Assembly (NCBI RefSeq): GCF_958298935.1
Contig: NC_084922.1
Span: forward strand, 45,543,958 to 45,607,957
Reading direction: 5' to 3'
Origin: Phragmites australis
Lineage: Eukaryota > Streptophyta > Magnoliopsida > Poales > Poaceae
Length of the DNA: 64,000 nt
Part shown: one piece after another, positions 1 to 12,223 of the stretch
How the letters are laid out: each line of letters opens with the position of its first letter
Numbering within the stretch: position 1 is the first letter of the stretch
Program-made: the position numbers and the translations under genes
Notes under the pieces: generated by a model
Seen by the model: the letters and a program-made list of their open reading frames with translations, nothing else
What the model was told of the DNA's origin: nothing
Databases searched by the model: none

Positions 1-2803
1 ACGAAGTCCAAAAACGGATCTCGACCATTTGTCTCCCCGAAACACCAGTCTCAGTGAGTTGAACGAAGAGTTTACCCACTAGCAACTGAGGTTAAAGAAA
101 GGCGATGACAATGGCAGCCTATGAAAGCAGCAAGCAAGTAAATCTCCCTAGTCTACGATAATGGCGAAGCAGACGGGAGTGACCAAGGCGATTTTATGTC
201 GATCTTGAGTCCTCCGACAGTGCCCTGCTGTGGCCCTCCTGATTAATAATTTTAGTCTTTTCATTTTCCGCGTGGAACGGCTAGTGATCCCTTGAGACCG
301 ATCTGTCTTTTAGTTACGCAGCAGTGACCACCAAAATGTGATGAACCTGTTCGCAAATAAAGAACAGTTGCGCCTGCAGGATCATCAGGGCAGTCGATAC
401 CTGTCTTCAGTTAAAAAACAATTTCACCACCTCTAACTAAAACCAAGATCAGTAGCACACCAGTTTTTTTACAGTGGTCAGAAGTACGATTTTGATGGGT
501 AATTTTACAGCAGGAGTGGTAGTTGATGAACAGAAAGAGGGGGAGGCTTGGTAAAAGGAATCAAGGCCAGTTCTTGGCACAAGGGCTGTTCGGCTATCAC
601 ATGGCCATGTCGGACTGGGAAGTGAGTAGCAGAAGGCATCAGCTGGGCGCCAGCCCAATTTGTACTATTTTGTTGCCTTCGCTGCACATATAGCAGAAGT
701 CTTTGATCGATGGGCTCTGTGAAAAAGGACCGTGTCTTAGCTTATAAACGTGCAATTTTGCCCAGTCCTCCGAGTTTCCAAGCTCGCTTGACATGGCAGC
801 ATTACATGAGATGAGCCTAAGAGCATTTCCGGGCTAATAACAAAACATAGCACATGACCTAACGATCGGAGAGCAGTGCTCACGATTCGCTACCTCTATG
901 TCATCTTTAGCATCAACATCATAGCGTTTTCGGCATCTTCTCCAAAGGAGATCAATCTCCTCCCGATGCTTCTCCCCCTTATAAGATCGGTATGTTCACT
1001 GCAATCACATATGTTATTTCATCATGTCTCTCATAATCCGTTTTCTATGTTTCTATCATCGGGTATATTAGAGAGATATTTATATAGCGCTGCTATATAC
1101 ATATCTAAAGTACGCTCCTGCTATATGATCATGCTAGATTATTTGTTCAACTCCATGATTACTCATAAATTAAATTAAACTTAAAAGTGCTGATTTTTCC
1201 AACATATAAATCATCAAGATTTCTAAAATGGAGACGCAATAACAACACTGAGAGTATCAATATGTAAACCTGTCAACAAAAGTGCATTTATCCTAGGAAA
1301 TTCGTCGAGTTGCATCTTGATTCCGAAGAGGTCCAAACTTGGATCTTGGTCAACAGCCCCACAGGCGCATAAGCTCCCATGGGGTCGGAATTATTGTACT
1401 CTGCGACAGATTCACATTATGAAACAGTGACGAATGGGACGAGGGGCCAAATTAAGATCAAGTGTCAGGTATGCCGACTTTGAATCTTAGTAGGCTTAGA
1501 CATCTTCAATGGTTTCCTTTTGTGAGTCCCGTTTTATTTTCTAAGAGATTCTTATTTTCTTCAACGCTCTAGGTTCATTCTCTCCACCTCATGATTCTCT
1601 CATTTCATTTCACAATTCCCTTAGAAGGGAAGCTATTGGAGATGAGAGAAAATAAAGGGAATAAGAATAGGGATGAGAATTAGAAAGAAAACGAAATGAA
1701 AGAAATATGGTTGAAGATGGTGTAATAATATGTGCCCAACAACTATAACAGGCATCAAAGGCAGGATTTCTGAACTGGAGCACCCAAGCAACAACTATAG
1801 CAGAGTATTCTTGTCAAAGCAAGTCAAAGGAAATTAGAGGGCTAGTAGAATCTCGATTGTACAATAATCGCATTGCACAGTTGAATGCAAGTCTTTCAAG
1901 ATTCAGACCGACAGCGGCAATAATCAATAATGCATCGAGCAAACTATTCAACAACAGTACATGGTAATACAATTACACAATCAAATGCATGTGCTAAATG
2001 GACACTTAGCAATTATTTGGTTCGAGCTCAAGAAAAATGTCAAGATAGTTTGTTATCACTCGATCATAAAATTTTGTACGATGAGACGCTGACTATAGAA
2101 AAGAGCAATATTTTAAGGCATAACAATGAGTCTGAACAATTTGATTTCTACAACTGAACTTCATACCAACCTACTTGATAGTTCACAATAGACAATGTTT
2201 GGTTGCGGGTTCTAGAAATTAGCAGGAATATTAGTCGAGTTGGTTGAGCTCTTTCTGTCAATTTATCCGGAGGACCATACAATGCACTGCTGATCTTCTG
2301 CAACCAAAAGCCATGCTAAAGGCCAAAATTAGGCTGCCAGCACGTTGGTTGAGCTTTCTCTATCCATTTGTCCATAAGACAGCCTAATACACTTCTCCAA
2401 TGATGATAATTCAAGAAGATTCAATGAGATCACAGTATTAACTCAGTCAGCAATCCCACCATTACATCAAGTGGATAAGAGCAAACCAGCATCATGGAGT
2501 GCAAAACATTCGACGTAGCATGTTCACTAAGATGGGTTTTGGTGATGTTAACAATAAATTCAAATCCTTCGTGGGGAAGATCATACATGATCCACAAAAT
2601 TTTAAGCTTCTCCCGAATGATTCAAGTACAAACAGAGAATCACCAAAGTCTCAGCACTTTATATTATATCTTCCTCTACTTCTGATCTAGGATCACCTAC
2701 CAGACAAGAAACCAAGGACAGCCGCCAGCTCAAACGATGGGGAAATTGCTCTGAATCTTGTACCCCGTCACGTCAAGAAATTGGCAATGAGAGGCTTACT
2801 CCG
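1..2803. other. Intergenic, no gene recognised
   Basis: I see no convincing exon here. The open frames are short, lack domain signatures and have no splice-site support. The stretch is mixed-composition DNA with one probable miniature repeat at about 1497-1725 (listed separately). The last part, about 2500-2803, may include the 3' UTR of the minus-strand gene that ends at 2804. Confidence 0.5.
1497..1725. repeat. Foldback MITE-like repeat, copy 1
   Basis: The stretch opens with CATCTTCAATGG and closes with GGTTGAAGATG, an imperfect terminal inverted repeat. An internal block (AGAAGGGAAGCTATTGGAGA, then purine-rich GAGAAAATAAAGGGAATAAG) is nearly the same as a block at about 4500-4615, so it is a dispersed repeat. 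Termini are approximate, and the superfamily is not assigned because no clear target duplication is visible. Confidence 0.5.
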
Positions 2804-3160
2804 TCACGGGCCGGAAACGGGCTTGGCGGGCCCGGCCGCCGGCTGCTGCGGCGGGGAAGGGGTCGGGGCAGTGGAAGAGGAAGCAATCTGCGACTCCTCG
2901 GCGGCGGCGAGCTTGCGGAGGCGTTCCTGGAGGACGCGGACGCGGTCCTCGGTGCGGCGGAGCTTCCGCCAGCGCCAGGTGAGGTAGGCGCCGAGGCCGC
3001 CGTAGACGAGGATGTAGGAGCCCCACACGTAGGGGTAGGTCTCCGCGTGCTCCTTCGTCTTCCTCCACTGCTCCTCCAGCTTCGCGATCACGCCGCCTCC
3101 ATGCGTCGCGCCCTCCTCTGGCGCCAGCGGCGCGGCCTCACCGTCCCCGGCGGCCGCCAT
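2804..3160 (-). CDS. Small single-pass membrane protein, plant-conserved type, function unknown
   Basis: Single-exon reading frame of 118 residues. After a low-complexity N terminus (about 1-22) come a charged helix (KLEEQWRKTKEHAETYP, about 26-42), one hydrophobic segment (YVWGSYILVYGGLGAYLTW, about 44-62) and a basic, heptad-like helix (RWRKLRRTEDRVRVLQERL) that could form a short coiled coil. The tail is Pro/Ala/Ser-rich. The organisation resembles small uncharacterised transmembrane proteins found in many plants; no enzymatic motif is seen. The start was chosen because it is the first ATG of a GC-rich coding block in a good context (GCCGCC before ATGG). A role at an organelle membrane is possible, but nothing in the sequence decides it. 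Splicing beyond this exon is not needed, as the frame closes with TGA. Confidence 0.7.
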   Translation of the reverse strand: MAAAGDGEAAPLAPEEGATHGGGVIAKLEEQWRKTKEHAETYPYVWGSYILVYGGLGAYLTWRWRKLRRTEDRVRVLQERLRKLAAAEESQIASSSTAPTPSPPQQPAAGPAKPVSGP

Positions 3161-4309
3161 AGCTGCGCTTCTTGGTGTGTGGCCTTGCGGGTGGGGCTCG
3201 TTTCGATTTCTTTAGGGCAAGCGCGGAATGTGGGGAGCAACTTGTGATGGACACCGGCCCAAGCTGGTTTCATTAGCGTGTTGCTTTGCGCTTGTATATG
3301 GGCTTGTCTGAATCTTCACTGGGCTCGTAATTTTAGGGCCATATCAGAGAGAGGATAATTTTGGCTACCTTAGTGGGCCAAAACGATAGCCCACAAAGTT
3401 TCAACCGGAAATGGGCTGAAAATTCTGGGCCGGCATCCGCCAGCCTTTAATTACCTGCTGGCGCTGTTCGGTGTCAGAGCCTACTACTGACAGTGAAGCT
3501 GACCCATCTCTAAAATTTATATGGATCTTGCTAGTGCTAGCTCTAGCTATGCAAGAGAATGACATGTTAGTGCTATCTCTTAGATAAGAAAACAGTTTCT
3601 TTTAAAATTTATATGGAACTTGTCGTTTATAAATTTTAATACTTTACATGTTGTCCTACTTTAGCTATATAAGATATGAGGAGTTGTGAAGGATAAGATT
3701 TTTATAAATTTAAAAAAATATAGTCTCTCACTTTAAATCTAGTGACAGAAGATGTCCGGCTGGGACGAAACTGTTTATTGTCAGAGCTCCTTCATGTGGG
3801 ATAACCGGTCTAGCACGTGCTGCTGCTACCCAGAGCAATTAAGGTGGATCGTGTCGCGGCTATAAAATTGATCTATGGGTGGTCTGGTTCATCTGCGCGG
3901 TGTCAGTATCCCAGCGAGCGCATGTTGAAGACCGTGCCTCGACGACGCCGCAGCGAGAGGCCGAGAAGGAGCGCCATGCCCATGTGAGGTGTCGTGGGCG
4001 AACGGCACCAGACCGGATCAAGCGAATTCATCACGGCCGTGCCGCCGCGGCAGTGCGACACGCCACGCGGATTGGCCACAAGCCCACAAGGCCGTCGCGC
4101 CACTGTGTGGTGCGTCGTCGTCGTCGAAGCGACACTTGAACGGATTTGGGCAGGTCTGACGTCTGGGCCGCGCCTGGGCTGTCAGTGCCTCGACGGTTGT
4201 TGGTTGAACCAGTCTTCGGGGCTACTCGACCGCTAGGACTGTCCCATGGTTTTGCTTTCGTTTGGCGTTGTCGAGAGGCAATCGGCAACTCTATTTTTGG
4301 CGACGAAGA

Positions 4310-4620
4310 ATTTTATGTTAGCCTGATCGTTCGAAGCGGCAACTCTACTCTCAACAGATTCTCTTTACGGTTAGATTCTCGTCGTGAAGGGATTTCCGTT
4401 CCCTTCAGCGCTCCCAACAGTTTCCCTTCACGGTTCTTTTCACGACGGGATTCTCAGGTTCATTCCCTTCAGAACGGTATTCTCTCTCCGTTCCCTTCGC
4501 GATTCCCTTCGAAGGGAAGCTGTTGAAGATGAGAGAAAATAAAAGGAATGGGAACGAGGAAGGGAATCGGAAAAGGAACGAAATGAAGGAAATATAGTTG
4601 AAGATAGTCTAACACCTGAT
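4310..4620. repeat. Dispersed repeat, copy 2 of the 1.5-kb element
   Basis: The stretch is rich in ATTCYCTTC-type motifs (many imperfect copies of TTCCCTTCACGG and CGATTCCCTTCG), followed by a purine-rich half. The right part, about 4500-4615, matches 1615-1725 with few changes: GAAGGGAAGCTGTTGAAGAT, GAGAGAAAATAAAAGGAATG and AATATAGTTGAAGATAGTC. The left terminus is not clear. Confidence 0.5.
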
Positions 4621-5068
4621 CTAACAGTCCCAGGATCGAACATCTGGTTACGAATTTATAATCGAGTAGATGCCAATTCAGTAACAGTTCAGCTACTAGA
4701 GGCAGGACTCCTGCCAATGGGTACTCACTGCAACTATTAGATCCCGTTTGTACCTCTTGACCTCTTAGTATGAGTGATTGTATGAAAAGAGCTTGTCAAC
4801 GAACTTAAATGTTCATCTTCAAAATACTCCTAAGACATCATTCTTGTCCCGTTGGAATGTAGTACTGGATTCTTTTGAATAAGTGATCACCAGGTGCGAT
4901 TCTAGCTTTCAAATCTTTTCGTTGAATTGTGTCTCCTAAACCTTAAGGTTAGTAATCCATTGCCGTCAAATGCGTTATTATATAGCTCCTCGTTAGGATA
5001 TTTTCAGGTTTCCATGGAGCACTGGGGTGATCGCTAACGCTTTTGGTTATTTGAAGGTCACCTTGAAA

Positions 5069-5257
5069 GCAGCGGCGGATCCACAACCGTGTTAGGATGA
5101 TACAGGATGGCTCTAGCATAGAAAATCCTATGTATCTTTATGTAGTATCTAACTCAAATTAGCCTATATAACTTCAAATCAGCCCAAATAACTTCATATC
5201 AGTTTAATATACATTGGCTCAACCCCGGCACAGGTTTGTTCTTGGATCCGCCCCTGC
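5069..5257. mobile_element. 189-bp MITE with terminal inverted repeats and TTGAAA duplication
   Basis: The left end reads GCAGCGGCGGATCCA and the reverse complement of the right end reads GCAGGGGCGGATCCA, which is 14 of 15 bases. Both ends are flanked by TTGAAA (5063-5068 and 5258-5263). The interior is AT-rich and non-coding. The GGGGCGGA-type terminus resembles grass hAT-derived miniature elements, but the visible duplication is 6 bp rather than the expected 8, so the superfamily is left open. Confidence 0.75.
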
Positions 5258-6533
5258 TTGAAAGTTCAAGACTTAACAAAACGTTGTGATTTTAAGGACC
5301 GATCCACCCATTTAAAAGACAGGTTGTCAAACAGGCCAGCGAGTCTAGGGGAAAAAAACACAGCACTGGTTTGGAATTGATTGGTGCTTACAATCCTAAA
5401 GAAACTTAAAATGCAAGAAATCTTTTTACAGGGCGTTCGGATGCAGAACATAAAAAAACACATGGATTTAGAGAGAAATATAGAAATAAATGAAAGTTTG
5501 TATGAGGTTGGACTGGTGTTGGAATTTTCTCCAAAATTGTTATGGATCGAGGCATTCCTTAGGAACTTCGTAGGATTTCAGTGGGTCCATTCCTTTATTG
5601 CGTTTCGAGGATCTACTTTACAAAGATAGCCTTAGAATGATTAATCGCACTGCATAATGTTGCACCTTTCGGTGGGTTATGTTAGCTAGGCTAGACTGGC
5701 TAAGGGCTAAATTAACTCTCTGCACCAGAAATGTTTGGCACGTTAAACTCTAAAACTAAGTAGTGGGACCAACCGCAAATTATATTTTCAATAAGATAAA
5801 TTCTTGCCATTTCTCTAATATATAAAACACAAATGTGTTCTCATAACATTTCTTTCCTTACTTTTCATCCATCTAATAAAAATATCTAACATTTGAATAG
5901 TTTAATTATTTTTATCATCCACTCTCGTTCTGCAGTCTCATCATCTGTTTTACTAATATAAATAAATAAAAAATCAAAAGAAAAATTAGCAGTATTCTTC
6001 TCATCTTTTTGGATCCCATCTAAAACCAACCTAGAACATCACTCTTGATATATTACTCCAATAATATTCTGATAACATATATGCTTTTTCATACCTTAAT
6101 TTTATATTTAATATTACTATATTTAATATTTATATTTTTGTTGCCATGCATAACACTTAGCTAGTAATGCTAAAAACAACCCATCGCCATTGCATCCGCT
6201 CCTGCTGCCCCACAGACGTTCTTATAAATCTGACAGTGTTCCATCAGTCAGACGGATCCTGAAAAACAGGCTTAACAGCCTACCAGCAGCGCCACGCATA
6301 ACACTTAACAAATCTTCCGGATCAAACCAACATCCTTAACAAAATCCACGCAGAGCAGCAAAAAGGTCGGCCAGCCCGGGCCCACAAATACCTCCGCCAG
6401 ACCGCCAACCTCGCCCCCACCCCAACGGCCCTCCCACGCAAGCGCATCCCGCCTCGCTCCCACTCCACGCCGCGGCGGCCGCGCTCCTCCGCCTTGTCCC
6501 CAAAACCTTTCTCCCCGCACGCTCCCGTTCCCC

Positions 6534-9500
6534 ATGGGCAATTGCTCCCCGTCCCCGCGCCGGCGCCGCCCGACGGAGCCTGGCTCCCCGCCTCTCCACC
6601 GCACCGTCTCCGCGCCCACCGTGACCGTCAACTCCACCACCTCCGTGTCCCCGTACGCGCTCGCCAGATCCCCCTCCGTCTCCGCCGCAGCCGTCGACGC
6701 CGAGGACGGGAACGTCGTGCGCGTCTACGGCTCCGACGGCTGCCCCGTCGCGTGGCGCCTCCGCGTCTCGCTGCTCTACAAGGCCGCCGCGCCCGTCCAC
6801 TTCACGCCCTCCGAGGCGGCCCCGCTCGGCCGCCCCGTGCTCCGCCTCTCCGCCGCCGACCCGGAGGTCTGCGGCCCCGCCGACGAGCTGCTGCATCACG
6901 TGGACGCCCGCTTCGAGGGCAAGCCACGCGTCGCGCCGCCGGAGAGGTCCCGCCGGGCGTCGCCGGCGGCCGCGGCCGCGGAGGAGATCGCCGAGCTGGT
7001 GCGGCTGCAGCACCTCAGCGCGGAGCGGCACCTCGAGGGCGTGGTGGCGAAGGTAGCCGAGATGGTGAAGAAGGGGAAGAAGTCGGGGAAGGGGAGGACC
7101 GTTGTGGAGGGCGCCGAGGTGAGGAGGGTCGGCAAGTGGTACGGCGATGCAATGGAGGTGATGCTGGAGCACGCCAGGATGGAGGAGACGCTGATCTTCC
7201 CTGATCTCCAGAGTGCAGCGCGTCCAGGTTGATTTAAATATGATCGCATTTATTTGTGCTGCATTACGTTATGCTCATAATTTTCATTGGATATCCATAG
7301 AGTTTTAGGCATTTGGTCGTACCTGTTTCCGTGTTTTACTAGTTTCGTTAGATTTGCACACCCAAACACTGCTGGTTATCTAATGGGCATATGTGTTTTT
7401 CGAGGATTTATGGGGAGGGTTTAACACATGCCTGCATCCGTCATTTCCTGTTGCACAAAAAAAGCGGTGCATTTGCCACTCCACTGTTTGATACCTTGCT
7501 CCATACGCAGTTCACATTCGTTTTTACTGATATTTTAGGTCCATTGGTTATTTTGAGGGATTGTTTACTAGTGCTGGTAAGTTTTGATGGATTTGGAGAA
7601 TCTATTTAGATAGATGAGATAAAGGTGGCGTGTCCCTTTTCTTTCTCAATATGTTGCTGTACTTTGATCCAAAGTCTGTATTCCCCTGCCTTTCAACCTG
7701 TGCAGGTCTCGCTTTGTTCTGACCGGTAAAATAACCTAACAAAAGATTGCAACGTCGTGTACCAGAGCAAAGCTACTGATGAAAAACTGCACACCATTTG
7801 GCAGCTTCCAAGTCAAAAACAAGCAAAATGAGGCAATGCGAGAATTGTACTAACAATCTCCCACACCCGAAGTGGAATCATACCAATAGACCAGACCAAA
7901 CGCTTATCTTGGCATCTTCGATCCAAGAGCTTAGTTGCGGATTTGTTTAATCAGCAAGTGGTTACTTCCCGATATGATTAGGTTGTAGTCTTATCTGGTG
8001 CTAAATACTTTGTGTGGCAGGTGTGTGTGATAAGGTTAACGAGCAGCATGGGAGGCACCTGCCAATGATGAATGGAATCAAGGAGGATATAAAAACACTG
8101 CTGACGTTGGAATTAGGCAGCCCCCTCTTCCATGAGGTGCTGGTCAACCTCTCGGTTCGTCTCAAAACTTTGCAGGTACAGGGTCAATGCATTTTGTAGC
8201 CAGTCAATCTCATCTTACTGTTCTTTTTTTCTTCTGCAAACTCATCTTACCGTTCTTCATCTGCCAAGAGCTTTAGAATTCTGTCTCTGCATTGCTTCTG
8301 AAATGTTTCAACTTAGTGCAGAATATACACTAGTACTAGGCTTTCTGATGGTGCAAGGTAGTATTTTGGTTTGAATGTCATGCGTGAAAGAATAGGCCAA
8401 GCACTATCTTAGGTATCTTCGGAAGTGTGCCATATGTCAACGGTCAATTGTTTAGGAGGTTGTTATGCAAACTTCACCTTTTGTAACTTGCAAGGCTTCT
8501 CTAGTGCCTTCAGGCAAAAGTGATAGTTATTTGTTGGTGCGGGTGTTATACTGTCCTAATCATACCCTTTTAGCAAATAATCTGCCATGAGAGATTCTCA
8601 GAGAAAGAGTAACCGAAACTTCGACTGAAGTGGGCTAGAAGAATGACGAGGGATCATTCACCAAGATAGCCTGAGGATAAAATCAGTTCCTTTCATCCTC
8701 CCGTGGAAAAGTTTGTTAGTCTGTTGCACTACTGTACACTTGCACTTTTCAGTGAAGTGGGAAGATCATGTAGGTCATTGATAAGGACCACTTCCAACCT
8801 AATTTTTCTATAAAACTTGCGTGGTCTGTCAAATAGGATCTGGATTCACCACCATGGCTATTGCATACAGCTCTTCTACTGCATTGGTATTGTGTTTATG
8901 GGGAAGTTGGAAAGGAAAAAGTAGGCTGCAGCAGAGCGCAACCTATTTGCTCTGTAAAACTTGCATTGTTTCAGCAACAAATTGCTTGGGAAATTTGGAG
9001 TCTTAAAATTGGATAGGGATCCACCAACATGGTTTTTGCACACAGCTCTACTTTACACTGGAAATTTGGAGGGTGTGTAGTGAACGTTGAGGGGAGAAAG
9101 TAGGATGCAGCCTCGCTCAGTACAGCTGGCCCTATTCCACATGTTCCTACCAAGCTGTTGAAATGAGTTTGACATAGGTCTGGAGACTATTGTCAATCGC
9201 ATATGGGGGCACTCATCATGTACGCTTCCATTCCATGGATGCTTCACCTCTTTTGCTGAGATACCAGTCAGAAATCCTTGTTGCGCACCTGAGATTTGGT
9301 GACTGCCCTCACTGGGCTGGTTACTGATAACATTGGTTGATAAATGATTAGGAAAAATTAGCCAGCAATTTGGCTCAGATCGAGCTTAGTAACCTTAGCA
9401 ACCTTTGAAGTTTGCTCAATGTTTTTTAAATGGTATTTTGAACCAGTGAATGTAATTCGTATGGATAAGGAGAAACTTGTCCGTAGAATATGGCAACTAT

Positions 9501-10047
9501 TTAGAAATGAGCTCATGTAATAGGATTAGGTACTGATTTGACTTTTACAAATTACAATCGATTACTACTGGTAATTCGATATTAAGAAGAAACAATGAAC
9601 TCCTTCATAAGCCATTACAAATTAACTTCACATTTCTATTGATTCATGTTTGGTGTATATCTGAAATCTTTCAAACGTTGGCAGGATCACACCAAAGAGC
9701 ACTTCAAGGAAGAAGAGAGTGAGCTGCTCCCACGATTAGAAGCAGTAAGACGGATGCAGCGGGAGGAGGGGAAAGTTTCTGACAAGTCTAATTCTGCATG
9801 GGCTTCTGAGGCGATAGGTACAATGGAGGTGACACACTCAACAAAGCTCTTCCCCTTCTTCATGACTGGTCTCCTACCTCAGGAGGCTGTGCAATACTTA
9901 GATCTAGTATGCCGATGTACGAAAAGCACGCGGCATCTGGTCTCCATGCTCAGATCCCTCGCGGAGCGCCTGGAAGATGCAAACCCATCAATTATTCACA
10001 ACAACCCCACCAAACTGTATGAGCATCTACTTGTAAAATCCCCATAA
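6534..10047 (+). CDS. Hemerythrin (HHE)-type protein with N-terminal thioredoxin/GST-like region
   Basis: Three exons: 6534-7227, 8021-8175 and 9685-10047, all with GT-AG introns, encode 403 residues. The start is the ATG of MGNC; a Gly at position 2 and Cys at 4 fit the dual myristoyl/palmitoyl pattern, suggesting membrane attachment (inference). Residues about 60-125 (VVRVYGSDGCPVAWRLRVSL onward) resemble a GST/glutaredoxin N-terminal fold with a single Cys. The C-terminal half is helical and rich in His and Glu in hemerythrin order: LEHARMEETLIFP at the end of exon 1, NEQHGRHLPMM in exon 2, and HTKEHFKEEE (about 285-294) in exon 3. Hemerythrin HHE domains bind di-iron or other metals; in plants this architecture is uncharacterised as far as I know. 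The frame is open across all junctions (phases 1 and 0). A possible TATA box lies at 6223-6229. Nothing is odd in this gene, unlike its broken downstream neighbours. Confidence 0.88.
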
Positions 10048-11052
10048 GCTCAAAGCCCCCTCTGTGCAGCTACTCGGTGTGTGCCACTTAAATTGTGAAA
10101 GCTAACCTTTTCTTTTCTTATTTGGAGTGCAGCTATGTATTTCGGGTTTATTGAGCGATTGTGAAAGCGTGTATAGCATATGGTGTTATCCCCAGCGTGT
10201 GTTGAAATGGGAATGATTGTTTCTGACTACTTCAGATTCAGAGGTGGTTTCCGGTTGTAATCTGTTGATGCTAATTCGACTCAGAATGAAGCATGATCAC
10301 GGCTTCAGGTGTTCATATCTGATCTGCTTGTGATGTATGTATGTTGTAGATATGCAGAGGCTCTTTTGTTTCACTGAAGTAATTCGTTCTATCCTCTCTT
10401 ATGAAGAGTACTTTGATTTCGGTGAAGGGAGTGCTTATTGGAGCAAAACAAGAGACTCTGAAACCAGCATTTCAAAACTTATGCCGAAACAATGAAACCA
10501 TGCCCGATGTAACGAACGTTGGTTACCACTACTAATATGACACTAATTCACGGTTCCTGGCTACTAGACACTACAAGTGGACGAAACCTGACTACTAATT
10601 CAGAAACTAGGCTGATCAATAAGCTCAGAGCAGCATCAGTGTCAGATCCTGGGCAGATCCGACATGAATCGGCACAAGAACAGCGAATTCAGAGATAAAT
10701 TGGAGAGATTTTCGATAGCAACCAGATAAATTCAGATGGTATCCAGAAGGTACAGTACTCTAGCTAAACCTAGGCAACTTCTTTCTCAAAGATCTCACCT
10801 GCTCTATTCTCCTAAAAAGTTACAGCGTTGGGCTTTACTGAAAAGAGGAAGAAAAGTTGTTAGCACCCGTAACAGTATATTACGGGACACGTTGTGGCCG
10901 TTGGATCGACTTAAAGCGATACCTTTGAATGGTGGATGTTGGATCTTCATTTACGCGCGCAGGCTCCTTCGCCCCTTTCTTCAGTCGTCGCTGCATCTTC
11001 AGTGTCGTCAGGCTACAGGGTCACCACGCCAGCTACGGATAAGAAGGCGTCC
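10048..11052. other. 3' UTR and intergenic, GC-rich tail
   Basis: About 300 bases after the stop of the HHE gene look like 3' UTR. From about 10700 to 11052 the sequence becomes more GC-rich and appears to continue, beyond the hAT insertion, at 12032. The joined stretch has no recognised product. Confidence 0.45.
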
Positions 11053-11060
11053 GTCCACGC

Positions 11061-12031
11061 CATGGGCGGACCCACCATGATGCATGGGTATTCAATTGAA
11101 TACCCAACTTTTTTGCAAAAAAATTAAGTATATAGCACATATACTACGTATATATATCTTTGCTGCTTCAATTCATCAGACCACTCAGCAAATTGTAAAC
11201 TAATTGTTTTAGTAAACTAATAAAAGTGATTTCACTAATTTTGGAGGTGTTATGGATTAGTTATGAATTAATCTATCTGCAACATATTTACTCAATCCTG
11301 CACGTTACAATAACTATTTTAAGATTTCATGTATTTTTACACGATAGAGGATCATGTAAGAAGACTAAAAAATTTTGTTTCATAATTTTTGGATTAGTAA
11401 ATAATTAACTATGCATTTAACTCGAATTAATAAATGAGTTGCACGTTTTTCTTTTTTTTCAAACTTACTCTCCATGTAATATGATGTAAAGTATATTATT
11501 TTTGAAAACAAATTTCACAAAAGGTCTTATAATTGTCTCTAGTTTTTTTTTTAGAATTTTTTGTGATTTTTTTAAATTTTTTAAATTTTTGGACGTGTTT
11601 TTGCAACAAAATCAAACTTTTGGAGGTTTTTTTTGCAACAAAATAATTTTTGGAGGGGAAAGTTAAAATCCAAGTGACTTTAGGAGGGTTTGCATTTTTC
11701 CCTAACTGAAAAGAGCCCACATAGCAACAAATATCAGGTATTTATGATCTTTATGTTGTGACTGCCCAGTTCGGCAATCAGCAGTTGAGCGTAAATTTTT
11801 TGTGCAAGTTAAGGATAGTGACATCATTAAACGCTTCCAAGCCATAAAGGAACACAAAGTTAAATTGTAATTTTGTTTAAATGCTTTGTAATTTCTTTTA
11901 ATTAGTTGAAACTTCTCTACTATGAACAATTTATACTTTAAAATTTACGCTATTATGGACTTCTCGTATTTTGGATTGAACATTTTTTTTAATACTGAAT
12001 ACCCAATCGTTAAATCCTGTATCCGCCACTG
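11061..12031. mobile_element. Non-autonomous hAT element with exact 8-bp target duplication
   Basis: A 971-bp element flanked by GTCCACGC on both sides (11053-11060 and 12032-12039), the 8-bp duplication typical of hAT transposons. The termini are CATGGGCGGACCCA at the left and, as reverse complement of the right end, CAGTGGCGGATACA; subterminal GGGTATTC is present at both ends. The interior is AT-rich and encodes no transposase. It is inserted in a GC-rich segment next to the condensation-domain pseudogene. Part of its interior is shared with the hAT at 23542-24705 (see findings). Confidence 0.88.
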
Positions 12032-12039
12032 GTCCACGC

Positions 12040-12223
12040 GGAAGATACGGCCGCGGTGGCGCTACTACTATCCACGGAAGGCACTGTCCCCGGCGTGTCC
12101 GCCGGCTGAGCCGATGTCGTCCCATCGCCAGGTGACGGTGCCTTGGTGGGCGCTTCGGATGGGCGTGGCCCGGGGGGACCCCGGGCCGGTGAGACCGGCG
12201 CAGGCACGGTGGGCGGCTTGCCC
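12040..12223. other. GC-rich segment of unknown origin abutting the pseudogene
   Basis: This continues the GC-rich sequence left of the hAT element at 11052. It replaces the expected downstream part of the condensation-domain gene: similarity to that family stops at CRKFLE, around 12224. Both strands show Pro/Ala/Gly-rich open frames without a recognised domain. It is probably part of a transposed sequence, but the evidence is only compositional. Confidence 0.35.

Larger units (their letters stand above)
3161..6533. other. Intergenic with MITEs and GC-rich segment
   Basis: No gene is recognised. It holds AT-rich DNA (3480-3780), a GC-rich stretch at 3880-4240 with only short overlapping open frames, a purine/pyrimidine-rich repeat at 4310-4620, a MITE at 5069-5257 and AT-rich DNA to about 6180. 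From about 6220 it is probably promoter and 5' UTR of the plus-strand gene at 6534; a TATAAAT lies at 6223-6229. Confidence 0.5.
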
